In this document: in pieces, positions 50,799-62,213 of the stretch
Layout of the letters: each line of letters begins with the position of its first letter
Numbering within the stretch: position 1 is the first letter of the stretch
Source of the DNA: Siphonodentalium dalli
Taxonomy: Eukaryota > Mollusca > Scaphopoda > Gadilida > Siphonodentaliidae
DNA length: 64,000 bases
Direction of reading: 5' to 3'
Assembly: GCA_032622095.1 (NCBI GenBank)
Contig: CP136066.1
Coordinates: 111,309,319-111,373,318, forward strand
Program-made: the position numbers and the translations under genes
The notes under the pieces: generated by a model
Database searches by the model: none
What the model was told of the DNA's origin: nothing
Seen by the model: only the letters and a program-made list of their open reading frames with translations

Positions 50799-52021
50799 CT
50801 GCGCATCCAGGTTATTTTGAGAGCATCGTTGAAATGTTTTATATTAATCATTTTTAGTCCGCCATATTCATAACCCCTGCAAAGTTGTGTACGACTGACC
50901 CTGTCGCGTTTATTGTTCCATACAAATTTGAATAGAATTCTGTTGATTTCGTCAAGGATATCTTGCTTTGGATTTGGGAGGGATTGGAGAAGGTGTACAA
51001 TATTTGGAATGAGAATAGACTTGATAATTGTTATTCTACCGATGGGTGAGATATGTCTATATTTCCATTTGTCTATTATCTTTTTCATGTTGTCGATTTT
51101 GTCTCTGAAATTAATTTCTGGTATTTCGGACATATTGGTGCTGTATTTAATTCCGAGGGCTGTGAATGTATTCGAAACTTTAAGTTTGCATTCTGAAGGA
51201 ACTGATGTGTTCATTTTCTGAGAGCCCAACCAGACTATTTGGCATTTGTCTAGATTAGCCTTCAGGCCCGACATAGTAGCAAATGATTCAAGCACGGATA
51301 GAGATTCCCTGAGGCTGGCTTCGCTCACATCTTGTACAAGTGTAGTGTCATCTGCATATTGGTTTATTTTGTATTCTGTCTCGTCGAGGGTAACACCTAT
51401 TATTTTCTTATTTCCTCTTATCATTTCAGCGAATATATCGGCGCATAAGAGAAAAATATACGGTGATAACGGGTCGCCTTGCCTACAGCCTCTGGTTGGC
51501 TTGAAAAATGAAGACAAATTGCCATTAACTAAGACGGCTGATTGAATATCGTTGTAAAATGTTTTGATCCACCTTTTAATCGTTTCTCCATAATTAAATT
51601 TTTCTAAGCATTGTTCGATGAAAGACCAGGAGACCGTATCAAATGCTTTCTCGAAATCAATAAGTAAAAGCATACCAGACATGTTCCGTTTGTCCGTTTC
51701 ATATAAAATATCATATATTATGCGTGTACTGTCACCGATGAAACGGCCCGGGATAAAGCCGGACTGATCTACGTTTATAATGAAAGGGAGTGTTTTCTTC
51801 ATGCGGTTAGCAATACAAGGTGATGCCAGTTTGTAGGAAACATTCAGTAGTGTAATTGGGCGCCAGTTTTTTAGGTATTTCCTGTCTTTGTCTTTTTTGG
51901 GGATCATGGTTATAACTCCTTGTTTTTGCATTATGGACAGTTCGCCTTTTTGAAAACAATGATTAAATGATCCTATTTCTGGCCAAAAAAGTTTATAGAA
52001 TTCGACCGTAAACCCATGCAT
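50675..52021 (-). pseudogene. LINE reverse transcriptase
   Basis: 448-residue frame starting HGFTVEFYKLFW. Fingers: NWRPITLLN (52-60) and DQSGFIPGRF (85-94). Motif A: LLLIDFEKAFD with D122. Motif B: RGCRQGDPLSPY (177-188). Motif C: YADD at 222-225. Thumb and beyond follow, including HISPIGRITIIKSILIPNI. All catalytic Asp residues are kept. It copies LINE RNA at the target site. The sequence style is that of the L1/Tx1 clade, not RTE or CR1. It loses frame near 50675. Confidence 0.9.
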
Positions 52022-52066
52022 CGGGACCAGGTGATTTTCAGTTTTTCATGTTTCTAAGAGCTTCTG

Positions 52067-52576
52067 TTAGTTCTGGGAGAGATAATTCTCCTTCAATAGA
52101 CGATGTTTGGTGTGGGGTAAGCGGGGTAACTCTAATGTGATGTGGATTTTTTTTGTATCGTGATTGGCCGACAAAGGCTTTTCGGTGTACAACTCTGTGT
52201 AAAAGTTTTTGGTACATTCAATAATGCCGGTGGGTTCAGAAATGTGTTGACCGCTATTGTCTATAACTTCTTTGATTGTTTTTGAAATGAAATTTCGTTT
52301 TTCCATGTTAAGGAAATATTTTGTTGGTTTCTCCCCCTCCTCCATATATTTAATTCTCGTTCGGACAAGGAGGCCGTTCATTTTATCTTTCCGAATTTTT
52401 TCCAGTTCTGTGTCGATATCTCTAATTTCCCCCAATATATCGGTCGGATCTGTGCTATCTGAATCGCGCAGTTTTTTTTCGGTTTCTGTTTTATTTAGAA
52501 TCAGCCGTTTTTCATTACTTATTTGGTCCTTCTTAACGCGGGTGGAAAACTGAATGCCTCTGATATCTAACAACAA
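52067..52576 (-). pseudogene. LINE linker between endonuclease and reverse transcriptase
   Basis: Charged 169-residue frame with RTRIKYMEEGEKPTKYFLNM, the conserved segment that precedes the reverse transcriptase in L1/Tx1 elements. A stop or frameshift separates it from the next frame (52021). Confidence 0.75.
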
Positions 52577-53284
52577 TGCAACAAATCTAACAACAAAGAT
52601 GGCGACACAGTAAGTGAGCCTTCTGTGTTATTCTTACTGTACCGTTCCAAATTTTCTTTAATTGTTTGTTTGACTATTTCCTGATATTCCTTTTTCAAAA
52701 GAAGCGAATTATTAAATTTCCACAACCCACGACCATGTTTGATTTTATTAAATTGGAGATTCAGTTTGATGATGGAGTGGTCGGTACGATAGCCAGGAAG
52801 AATATCAGGATTATCTGATATAAGACTCATAAGATCGGACGATATAAGGAAGTAATCAAGTCGAGCCATCTTAAGAGGAGAGGTTCTTCGCCATGTGTAC
52901 CGTCTGGTGGAGGGTGGGTCAATCGCCATAGATCTACTAAATCGTGTCTATACTCTTTAAATTTTCAATTTCGGCTTTCGCTTTAGGATTGTTGACGTTA
53001 ACGTAATTTTTTGTATCGATCGAGTTGTCCTGGACTAAATTCCAGTCACCACATATTAAAATTTGAGTATTGCCAATCTCGAATATTTTGTCGTTTAGAT
53101 CTTTGTAAAATTTGGTTCATCTTTATTGGGTCCATATATAACAACCATTGTGAGCCGAAAATCCTCAATTGTAATGTCAAGTATTCAAAAATTACCAGTT
53201 TTATCCGAAAACGTCTCATTTATCTTGAACCGCCACACCTCTAGATTGTGAATTATAACTGGCAAATCGACATTCGAACCCCCA
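52567..53284 (-). pseudogene. LINE endonuclease, middle and C-terminal pieces
   Basis: From 53284 the text continues FECRFASYNSQSRGVAV before a frameshift (INETFSDKTGNF), then further shifts. 52929-52567 has RRYTWRR, RLDYFLIS and YRTDHSII; the last two are the endonuclease's conserved SxLDYxL and catalytic SDH motifs, here with TDH. Confidence 0.75.
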
Positions 53285-53668
53285 AGTAGTATGGGAGGCT
53301 CGTTACAATCACATCTAAAAATAGATTTTATGGGGGTAAAATTGTTTGTACTAAAATATTCCCAAAATATTTTTTCAAAACCCAAATTTTTTTTTCTCAA
53401 AATTAAAAAAATATCTTTCGTTGTTTTTGTTCAACCAAATTTTAAATATTTTTCATGAAACTGTTAATTTTATTAATCGATGTTTAGAAATAGCTTTATA
53501 CCAATTATATGTGTATGGACAGGTCCGAGTCACGGTAATTTCGGTCATTGACACTATAGGTTTGAATGCATACATTCCAGTGTTTATCAGACGCAGTCCA
53601 TGCATCATATAATTGTCATACCTGAAATAATTTGACACCATTACTCTTACATGAATAATAAAGAGCAT

Positions 53669-54742
53669 TTATTCTTTACTTCTCTATCACGATGAAGTTA
53701 TTGAGTATATCACAGGTGTGTATTATCGCGAATTATTGGAAGTATTGAGATGTACTATGTTGAATCATGAGCGGACGAAGAGGATAATGCGAAATTACAA
53801 CCCCAGAATGAACTGACATATTCGATGGAACAAATTTTCAAGTATGTACACGCCACATTGGGGGGTAACAATGTCGAAAATAGTCGCACCTTGGTTTACC
53901 AAATGACTTCTATTATATCCCGTTGACAGTTATATGTGGTCCGAGTCGGTCAATTATCGATATCTTGTATGAACAACATTAGTTGTTTAACGGGTTATTA
54001 TCACGTAATGTTGATAAACTGTGTCATTGTTAGCATTAACGCGATAATTAGTTATCCAAAAAATATGCATACATAATACGTACAGGTCATGAGACACTCA
54101 ATAATTGAAGTTACTTCGGTGTCATTGTTATAACAACATTACGTAATAACCACTTATACATCCATTCATACTTACGCTCATAGATATTTGTATACCAAAA
54201 CTCCAGAACATAATTAGCACCGATGAGGCAACATTATATCTCTGCGGCGTTTATTCTTTACTTCTCTATCACGATGAAGTTATTGAGTATATGACAGGTG
54301 TGTATTATCGTGAATTATTGGAAGTATTGAGATGTACTATGTTGAATCATGAGCGGACGAAGAGGGTAATGTGAAATTACAACCCCAGAATGAACTGACA
54401 TATTCGATGGAACAAATTTTCAAGTATGTACACGCCACATTGGGGGTAACAATGTCGAAAATAGTCGCACATTGGTTTACCAAATGACTTCTATTATATC
54501 CCGTTGACAGTTATATGTGGTCCGAGTCGTTCAATTATCGATATCTTGTCTGAACAACATTAGTTGTTTAACGGGTTATTATCACGTAAGGTTGATAAAC
54601 TGTGTCATTGTTAGCATTAACGCGATAATTAGTTATGCAAAAAATATGCATACATAATACGTCCAGGTCATGAGACACTCAATAATTGAAGTTGCTTCGG
54701 TGTCATTGTTATAACAACATTACGTAATAACCACTTATCGCC
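53669..54742 (+). repeat. Two direct 0.5-kb blocks (period 581 bp) in the left arm
   Basis: Each begins TTTATTCTTTACTTCTCTAT and ends near ACGTAATAACCACTTAT. Each contains TATTATCGCGAATTATTGGA (second copy TATCGTGAATTATTGG), which also lies over the start codon of the zinc-finger gene in the core. The mirror pair is at about 60660-61735. Confidence 0.85.
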
Positions 54743-55289
54743 CCACATTCATACTTACGCTTTGGACATTTTATCAATTTATCACGTGATCACTAAATGT
54801 GGCAATCGGGTATCCACCGATGCCTGAAATGTATTATTTATAATAATTGGACTCATTGATCTCACGTAAATAATACTCTTAGTTGTTCCAATAAAATAGT
54901 TATCAAATTCGATCACCAATAGATTTGACTGTGGAATATAATGACCTTTAACTTATTTATCGATCTAAAGGGACACTCATTATGAATGAATGTTAATAAT
55001 ACAAGCGCACGAATGAAGAGCGTTGAACATATACGAAATTACTACACGAATGAATTGAACCTTGAAATTTATATTTCACATCTTACCAACAACAGCTACA
55101 GACATAATCATAGTATTATACTGTCTTGCATGTACACACGCTATGACATCATTAAAGGCGGACAATCCACTCACGGTGTGACAACAGATACGGACATAGG
55201 CATAGTGTTATACAGTCTTCTATGTACCCACGCTATGGCACCATTAACGTACATTGGATGTTAGGTCTATGACTCTTGAGTATGCACCA

Positions 55290-55617
55290 ATCAATGAGCA
55301 AATGAGCAAAAAAATGAGCAAATGAGCAATAAAAATGAGCAAATGAGCAATAAAAATGAGCAAATGAGCAATAAAAATGAGCAAATGAGCAATAAAAATG
55401 AGCAAATGAGCAAGAAAATGAGCAAATGAACAAGAAAATGAGCAAATGAGCAATAAAAATGAGCAAATGAGCAAAAAAATGAGCAAATGAGCAAAAAAAT
55501 GAGCAAATGAGCAATAAAAATGAGCAAATGAGCAATAAAAATGAGCAAATGAGCCAAAAAATTATCAAATGAGCAATACAAATGAGCAAATGAGCAAGAG
55601 GTGAGCAAGTGAGCAAG
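55290..55617 (+). repeat. GAGCAAAT minisatellite, left arm
   Basis: Units GAGCAAATGAGCAATAAAAAT of 19-21 bp, with AAAAA, AATAAAA or AAGAA spacers. Long hydrophobic frames on the minus strand (repeated Leu-Ile-Cys-Ser-Phe) arise from the repeat and are not proteins. Confidence 0.9.
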
Positions 55618-55984
55618 TGATCATGTCGATAATAAAAAGCAGCATTTTTATAGATCGAAAAGAAATTTTGTCAGAATATTGTCATCAACTCAATCAAGAT
55701 CTCAACGAAACGCATTATTGACATCGATAACTATCATGGTGCATTGACATTCATGGCCAGACAAATTTAATTCGTGTGTCTACAATACAACCTACCTATC
55801 CAAATGTCAATGCAATTATGAGTGATTTCAATATGAGCACTCTATTATATAGATATGTGTAACCTGGTGACATGATGAAATCGATTGTGATACAAAGCTA
55901 AAGTACCGCCCCATAGGGCAGATACATAGCTAAAGTACCGCTCATAGAGCAGAAGCTAAAATACCGCTCTAACGTTGTCTGAAT

Positions 55985-56190
55985 CTACAGCCCCTCATTA
56001 TTATATCCGTGTTTGGTCAGTTTGACCATTTTCTTCATGATCATGTTATGTATGGGTGATGTTTTCATTCGATGCTGGTATTCTATTAATCGTTCGTAAC
56101 TTTTGAGAAAGAGGAACAACAACAATAACAACAACAACAACAACAACCGCCGCCGTAGCGTGACGAGCAAAATGTGATGTTTACACACTT
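55985..56190 (-). pseudogene. Zinc-finger gene 3' fragment in left arm
   Basis: KSYERLIEYQHRMKTSPIHN and MKKMVKLTKHGYNNEGL match the C-terminal half of the core zinc-finger protein (57527-56955). The upstream side is replaced by (CAA)n. It stops before the final 20 residues of the gene. Confidence 0.7.
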
Positions 56191-56954
56191 AAGCTCTGGA
56201 TAAACAATACATATCGTATCTGCAGCAGTCTACTTCATTGTGAATTAAGTCACTCTGGGTTAGTTGACTACAGGCATGCACACACAACACAGCCGAGGGT
56301 TATGGTAATTTAATGAAAATGTCACACCGAGGTACGCCAGCTTGATTGCTTTCAAAAAATAGTGCAACTTACCTGTTGGTAATTACTCATACGAATGAAG
56401 AGCGTTTAACTGATACGAAATTACTACACGAATGAACTGAGTCTTGACATTTATATTTCACATCTTTCTTAAATGTTCCAACACATACATACATAGACAT
56501 AGTGTTATACAGTCTTATATGTACACACGCTACGACACCATTCAAGGTGGACAATACACTCACGATGTGACAACATATACAGACATAGACATAGTGTTAT
56601 ACAGTCTTCTATGTACCAACGCTATGACATAATTAAAGGGGGACAATGCACGCACGGTGTGGAATGTTAAAGTGACACGATGTAAGGGACGTTATGTAAT
56701 ATTGGTGTGTGAATATTAAAGGAGCACAATGCGCTCTAAAGGGACACAAGGCACTCATTTTGAATGAATGTTAAAGAAACACAACACACACACAGTGCGT
56801 GAAAGTTAAAATGACACAGAACAATATTTAAACTTCAAATTTTAGCGCTCTTAATGTACCATTTATGTATCGTTTCTCGCTCAACAATCCCCCCTCCCCA
56901 CTTATAGATATATAACGAAGACGAGAATAACATGTTGATGAAGTTTATTGAAAT

Positions 56955-57527
56955 TTAATCATTGTCTGAATCTTCGACAGTTAGAGTTATTTCTAAGAGT
57001 TTCTTGAATTTTCTCATCGCTTCATCTGCAGCCCATTCATTATTATATCCGTGTTTGGTCAGTTTTACCATTTTATTCATGATCATGTTATGTATGGGTG
57101 ATGTTTTCAATCGATACTGGTATTCTATTAATCGTCTATAACTTTTGAGAAAGAGAGCAAACTCTGTGTCGATGGTAGCCTCTTTTCCCGACATGCTCTC
57201 ATCTCCCGACATGCTCTCTTCTCCTTTCGCATCATTGGTGATGCGTTTCATCATACTTTTGAATGTGTCCATCTCGTTGACACATCGCGCAGCTTTCTTA
57301 AGACCGAATACCGTTCTACTACCGACGACATTATTTTCTGAATCTGATATCGTTCCCCGTCCATCTTCATCTGAATCTAGAACCGCTTCGTCAGATTCTA
57401 GGTCATCGGTATCTTCTCCGAAGAGAGTTGTTTTTGTCTCGGACATAACTCCGTGTTTAATCTGTTTATGTCTTTGTAGATTGTAGTTCGTCGATAAAAT
57501 AATTCCGCATAAATGACACCCGTGCAT
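56955..57527 (-). CDS. C2H2 zinc-finger protein of the Polinton-like element
   Basis: 190 residues. One C2H2 finger at the very start: C4, C7, H20, H25 (CHLCGIILSTNYNLQRHKQI). Residues about 35-65 are acidic (D/E-rich). About 105-122 is a short Ser/Asp/Glu/Met repeat (SMSGDESMSGKE). About 128-185 is a helix-rich conserved block with SPIHNMIMNKMVKLTKHGY. Polintons commonly carry such a protein with an N-terminal finger and a conserved C-terminal domain; its role is unknown, perhaps DNA binding. The frame is intact. A TTATAAGAG motif lies about 30 bp before the ATG. Fragments of its 3' half occur three more times in the element. Polinton origin is a recollection of family style and was not checked by search. 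Confidence 0.65.
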   Translation of the reverse strand: MHGCHLCGIILSTNYNLQRHKQIKHGVMSETKTTLFGEDTDDLESDEAVLDSDEDGRGTISDSENNVVGSRTVFGLKKAARCVNEMDTFKSMMKRITNDAKGEESMSGDESMSGKEATIDTEFALFLKSYRRLIEYQYRLKTSPIHNMIMNKMVKLTKHGYNNEWAADEAMRKFKKLLEITLTVEDSDND

Positions 57528-57567
57528 TATCGCGAATTATTGGAAGAACGATCACTCTTATAAGTAG

Positions 57568-57580
57568 CGATAAAAAGAGA
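57568..57580 (-). promoter_or_regulatory. TATA-like promoter motif of zinc-finger gene
   Basis: CTTATAAGAGTG on the minus strand, about 30-40 bp upstream of the ATG at 57527. The same TTATAAGAG precedes the other core gene. Confidence 0.4.
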
Positions 57581-57715
57581 GAATAAGGTGTGGTATACAA
57601 CCGTCGCGTTAAGAGTACGTTCGTCCCGGGGCTAGGGTATATATATTTGACCGCCGGTGATTCAATTAATGCCAATTTATCAGTATGGTACTCTATGTAT
57701 TCATTCATGATTTGG

Positions 57716-58039
57716 CTAATCGTATGACACCTTTCTTTTCATTTTCTTCTTATTATTAGACAAACCTCCAACTAACACTCTCTTGTTGGTTTGTTTGGAC
57801 GCTTTACGTGTGTTTGTCAACTTATTTGCTGCAACTTCGGCCTTAGCCATTTCAATCGCTTGAGCGATGGGCGTCACTACGTTAATATGTGGTTTTAGAA
57901 CGTCTTCTTCACTATCACTAATTTTAGTTCTGTCAATAAAGTATCGACCCTTATTATCTGGCGTTAACTTCCCATCAATCATGTCTCTGAAATGTTTTCT
58001 CCACGTTTCAATATCTGCTGAAATATACGGGATCGACAT
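57716..58039 (-). CDS. Small basic protein of the Polinton-like element
   Basis: 107 residues starting MSIPYISADIETWRKHFRDM. The N-terminal W-x-x-H-F-x-x-M-x-x-G-K pattern resembles short accessory proteins that I associate with Polintons, but I cannot name a function. The C-terminus is Lys/Arg-rich (KQTNKRV...NKKKMKRKV), suggesting nucleic-acid binding or nuclear entry. It is followed by the zinc-finger gene on the same strand 188 bp later. A TTATAAGAG motif lies about 70 bp before the ATG (58104-58112). Confidence 0.6.
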   Translation of the reverse strand: MSIPYISADIETWRKHFRDMIDGKLTPDNKGRYFIDRTKISDSEEDVLKPHINVVTPIAQAIEMAKAEVAANKLTNTRKASKQTNKRVLVGGLSNNKKKMKRKVSYD

Positions 58040-58102
58040 GTTTCTGCAAATGTAGTGTACAAGTCACTCTTTTTTCTGCATTTTATTTTAGAAAGTTTAT
58101 CG

Positions 58103-58116
58103 CCTCTTATAAAAAT
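58103..58116 (-). promoter_or_regulatory. TATA-like promoter motif of small basic gene
   Basis: TTTTTATAAGAGGCG on the minus strand, about 70 bp upstream of the ATG at 58039. Matches the motif before the zinc-finger gene. Confidence 0.4.
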
Positions 58117-58153
58117 CGATTATCTGGATATTTATTAAACGAATCGTCGCTAG

Positions 58154-58342
58154 TCAGGTACAGATAATAATTATCCATATGACTATAGTTTCTAAAAAAA
58201 ACAATTCAAAGTTTTTCTTCATGATCATGTTATGTATGGGTGATGTTTTCATTCGATGCTGGTATTCTATTAATCGTTCGTAACTTTTGAGAAAGAGGAA
58301 CAACAATAACCGCCGCCGGCGGCGGCGGCGCAACAACAACAA
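58154..58342 (-). pseudogene. Third zinc-finger gene fragment at the core/right-arm junction
   Basis: KSYERLIEYQHRMKTSPIHN and MKKNFELF, in the same orientation as the core genes. Preceded by a GCCGCCGGCGGCGGCGGCG tract and a small (CAA)n/(TTG)n palindrome at 58330-58357 where the right arm begins. Confidence 0.6.
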
Positions 58343-59083
58343 TGTTGTTGTTGTTGTTATATATCTATAAGTGGGGAGGGGGGATTGTTGAGCGAGAAAC
58401 GATACATAAATGGTACATTAAGAGCGCTAAAATTTGAAGTTTAAATATTGTTCTGTGTCATTTTAACTTTCACCCACTGTGTGTGTATTGTGTTTCTTTA
58501 ACATTCATTCAAAATGAGTGCCTTGTGTCCCTTTAGAGCGCATTGTGCTCCTTTAATATTCACACACCAATATTACATAACGTCCCTTACATCGTGTCAC
58601 TTAAACATTCCACACCGTGCGTGCATTGTCCCCCTTTAATTATGTCATAGCGTTGGTACATAGAAGACTGTATAACACTATGTCTATGTCTGTATATGTT
58701 GTCACATCGTGAGTGTATTGTCCACCTTTAATGGTGTCGTAGCGTGTGTACATATAAGACTGTATAACACTATGTCTATGTCTGTATGTGTTGGAACATT
58801 TAAGAAAGATGTGAAATATAAATGTCAAGACTCAGTTCATTCGTGTAGTAATTTCGTATCAGTTAAACGCTCTTCATTCGTATGAGTAATTACCAACAGG
58901 TAAGTTGCACTATTTTTTGAAAGCAATCAAGCTGGCGTACCTCGGTGTGACATTTTCATTAAATTACAATAACCCTCGGCTGTGTTGTGTGTGCATGCCT
59001 GTAGTCAACTAACCCAGAGTGACTTAATTCACAATGAAGTAGACTGCTGCAGATGCGATATGTATTGTTTATCCAGAGCTTAA

Positions 59084-59287
59084 GTGTGTAAACATCACAT
59101 TTTGCTCGTCACGCTACGGCGGCGGTTGTTGTTGTTGTTGTTGTTATTGTTGTTGTTCCTCTTTCTCAAAAGTTACGAACGATTAATAGAATACCAGCAT
59201 CGAATGAAAACATCACCCATACATAACATGATCATGAAGAAAATGGTCAAACTGACCAAAGACGGATATAATAATGAGGGGCTGTAA
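59084..59287 (+). pseudogene. Zinc-finger gene 3' fragment in right arm
   Basis: Mirror copy of 55985-56190 with one replacement (KHGY to KDGY) and the same (TTG)n fusion at its 5' side. Confidence 0.7.
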
Positions 59288-59654
59288 ATTCAGACAACGT
59301 TAGAGCGGTATTTTAGCTTCTGCTCTATGAGCGGTACTTTAGCTATGTATCTGCCCTATGGGGCGGTACTTTAGCTTTGTATCACAATCGATTTCATCAT
59401 GTCACCAGGTTACACATATCTATATAATAGAGTGCTCATATTGAAATCACTCATAATTGCATTGACATTTGGATAGGTAGGTTGTATTGTAGACACACGA
59501 ATTAAATTTGTCTGGCCATGAATGTCAATGCACCATGATAGTTATCGATGTCAATAATGCGTTTCGTTGAGATCTTGATTGAGTTGATGACAATATTCTG
59601 ACAAAATTTCTTTTCGATCTATAAAAATGCTGCTTTTTATTATCGACATGATCA

Positions 59655-60112
59655 CTTGCTCACTTGCTCACCTCTTGCTCATTTGCTCATTTGTATTGCT
59701 CATTTGATAATTTTTTTGCTCATTTGCTCATTTTTATTGCTCATTTGCTCATTTTTATTGCTCATTTGCTCATTTTTTTGCTCATTTGCTAATTTTTTTG
59801 CTCATTTGCTCATTTTTATTGCTCATTTGCTCATTTTCTTGCTCATTTGCTCATTTTCTTGCTCATTTGCTCATTTTCTTGCTCATTTGCTCATTTTTAT
59901 TGCTCATTTGCTCATTTTTATTGCTCATTTGCTCATTTTCTTGCTCATTTTCTTGCTCATTTGCTCATTTTCTTGCTCATTTGCTCATTATTTTGCTCAT
60001 TTGCTCATTTTTATTGCTCATTTGCTCATTTTCTTGCTCATTTGCTCATTTTCTTGCTCATTTGCTCATTTTTTTGCTCATTTGCTAATTTTTTTGCTCA
60101 TTTGCTCATTGA
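59655..60112 (-). repeat. GAGCAAAT minisatellite, right arm
   Basis: Mirror of 55290-55617 but about 130 bp longer, with more AAGAA-type units, so the arms have changed length independently. Confidence 0.9.
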
Positions 60113-62213
60113 TTGGTGCATACTCAAGAGTCATAGACCTAACATCCAATGTACGTTAATGGTGTCATAGCGTGGGTACATAGAAGACTGTATAACACTA
60201 TGCCTATGTCCGTATCTGTTGTCACACCGTGAGTGGATTGTCCGCCTTTAATGATGTCATAGCGTGTGTACATGCAAGACAGTATAATACTATGATTATG
60301 TCTGTAGCTGTTGTTGGTAAGATGTGAAATATAAATTTCAAGGTTCAATTCATTCGTGTAGTAATTTCGTATATGTTCAATGCTCTTCATTCGTGCGCTT
60401 GTATTATTAACATTCATTCATAATGAGTGTCCCTTTAGATCGATAAATAAGTTAAAGGTCATTATATTCCACAGTCAAATCTATTGGTGATCGAATTTGA
60501 TAACTATTTTATTGGAACAACTAAGAGTATTATTTACGTGAGATCAATGAGTCCAATTATTATAAATAATACATTGCAGGCATCGGTGGATACCCGATTG
60601 CCACATTTAGTGATCACGTGATAAACTGATAAAATGTCCAAAGCGTAAGTATGAATGTGGGGCGATAAGTGGTTATTACGTAATGTTGTTATAACAATGA
60701 CACCGAAGCAACTTCAATTATTGAGTGTCTCATGACCTGGACGTATTATGTATGCATATTTTGTGCATAACTAATTATCGCGTTAATGCTAACAATGACA
60801 CAGTTTATCAACCTTACGTGATAATAACCCGTTAAACAACTAATGTTGTTCAGACAAGATATCGATAATTGAACGACTCGGACCACATATAACTGTCAAC
60901 GGGATATAATAGAAGTCATTTGGTAAACCAATGTGCGACTATTTTCGACATTGTTACCCCCAATGTGGCGTGTACATACTTGAAAAAATTTTCCATCGAA
61001 TATGTCAGTTCATTCTGGGGTTGTAATTTCACATTACCCTCTTCGTCCGCTCATGATTCAACATAGTACATCTCAATACTTCCAATAATTCACGATAATA
61101 CACACCTGTCATATACTCAATAACTTCATCGTGATAGAGAAGTAAAGAATAAACGCCGCAGAGATATAATGTTGCCTCATCGGTGCTAATTATGTTCTGG
61201 AGTTTTGGTATACAAATATCTATGAGCGTAAGTATGAATGGATGTATAAGTGGTTATTACGTAATGTTGTTATAACAATGACACCGAAGTAACTTCAATT
61301 ATTGAGTGTCTCATGACCTGTACGTATTATGTATGCATATTTTTTGGATAACTAATTATCGCGTTAATGCTAACAATGACACAGTTTATCAACATTACGT
61401 GATAATAACCCGTTAAACAACTAATGTTGTTCATACAAGATATCGATAATTGACCGACTCGGACCACATATAACTGTCAACGGGATATAATAGAAGTCAT
61501 TTGGTAAACCAAGGTGCGACTATTTTCGACATTGTTACCCCCCCAATGTGGCGTGTACATACTTGAAAATTTGTTCCATCGAATATGTCAGTTCATTCTG
61601 GGGTTGTAATTTCGCATTATCCTCTTCGTCCGCTCATGATTCAACATAGTACATCTCAATACTTCCAATAATTCGCGATAATACACACCTGTGATATACT
61701 CAATAACTTCATCATGATAGAGAAGTAAAGAATAAACGCTCTTTATTATTCATGTAAGAGTAATGGTGTCAAATTATTTCAGGTATGACAATTATATGAT
61801 GCATGGACTGCGTCTGATTGATAAACACTGGAATGTATGCATTCATACCTATAGTGTCAATGACCGAAATTACCGTGACTCGGACCTGTCCATACACATA
61901 TAATTGGTATAAAGCTATTTCTAAACATCGATTAATAAAATTAACAGAGTTTCATGAAAAATATTTTAAATTTGGTTGAACAAAAACAACGAAAGATATT
62001 ACACTCCAATAATTTAAAAAATTTTAATTCCGAGATTATCCGAAACCGAAAAACTCATTATAAATTTTTTAGATTAAAACATTTTTTTTTGAAAATTTTG
62101 AGAAAAAAAAATTTGGGTTTTGAAAAAATATTTTGGGAATATTTTAGTACAAACAATTTTACCCCCATAAAATCTATTTTTAGATGTGATTGTAACGAGC
62201 CTCCCATACTACT

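Larger units (their letters stand above)
53285..56917 (+). repeat. Left inverted arm of the Polinton-like element
   Basis: From the terminus inwards: an A/T-rich end with long A and T runs, two 0.5-kb blocks (from about 53669 and 54250), a block with CATAGTGTTATACAGTCTTC, the GAGCAAAT minisatellite, three GCTAAAGTACCGC units (55900-55975), a zinc-finger gene fragment, and further copies of the GTGTTATACAGTC block. Confidence 0.85.
53285..62213. mobile_element. Polinton/Maverick-like element with giant inverted arms
   Basis: 8929 bp. The ends are AGTAGTATGGGAGG and CCTCCCATACTACT, and CCCCCA is duplicated on both sides (53279-53284, 62214-62219). A 6-bp duplication with AG...CT ends is diagnostic of Polintons among known DNA transposons. 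The inverted arms (53285-56917 and 58357-62213) leave a 1.44-kb core with two small genes. No polymerase B, integrase, ATPase, protease or capsid gene is present, so it is non-autonomous. The arms are very similar, with differences mainly in minisatellite length and a deletion of about 100 bp near 53400. It is inserted in a decayed LINE. Confidence 0.8.
58357..62213 (-). repeat. Right inverted arm of the Polinton-like element
   Basis: Inverse of the left arm in the same order. It is about 0.22 kb longer: about 0.13 kb more minisatellite and about 0.1 kb near 62000-62110 that is deleted from the left arm. Confidence 0.85.

Noticed and set aside
55233-55616. Hydrophobic frames of repeated Leu-Ile-Cys-Ser-Phe (also 59656-60170), looking like a membrane protein
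   Set aside because: Open in several frames at once because they run through the GAGCAAAT minisatellite; mirrored in both arms and different in length.
55290-55617. Possible CRISPR-like array
   Set aside because: Units are continuous with variable short spacers of A/T only, in a eukaryotic mobile element; no unique spacers.
57466-57708. 80-residue frame between the two Polinton-like core genes
   Set aside because: Overlaps the zinc-finger start in another frame, covers its promoter region and shows no domain.
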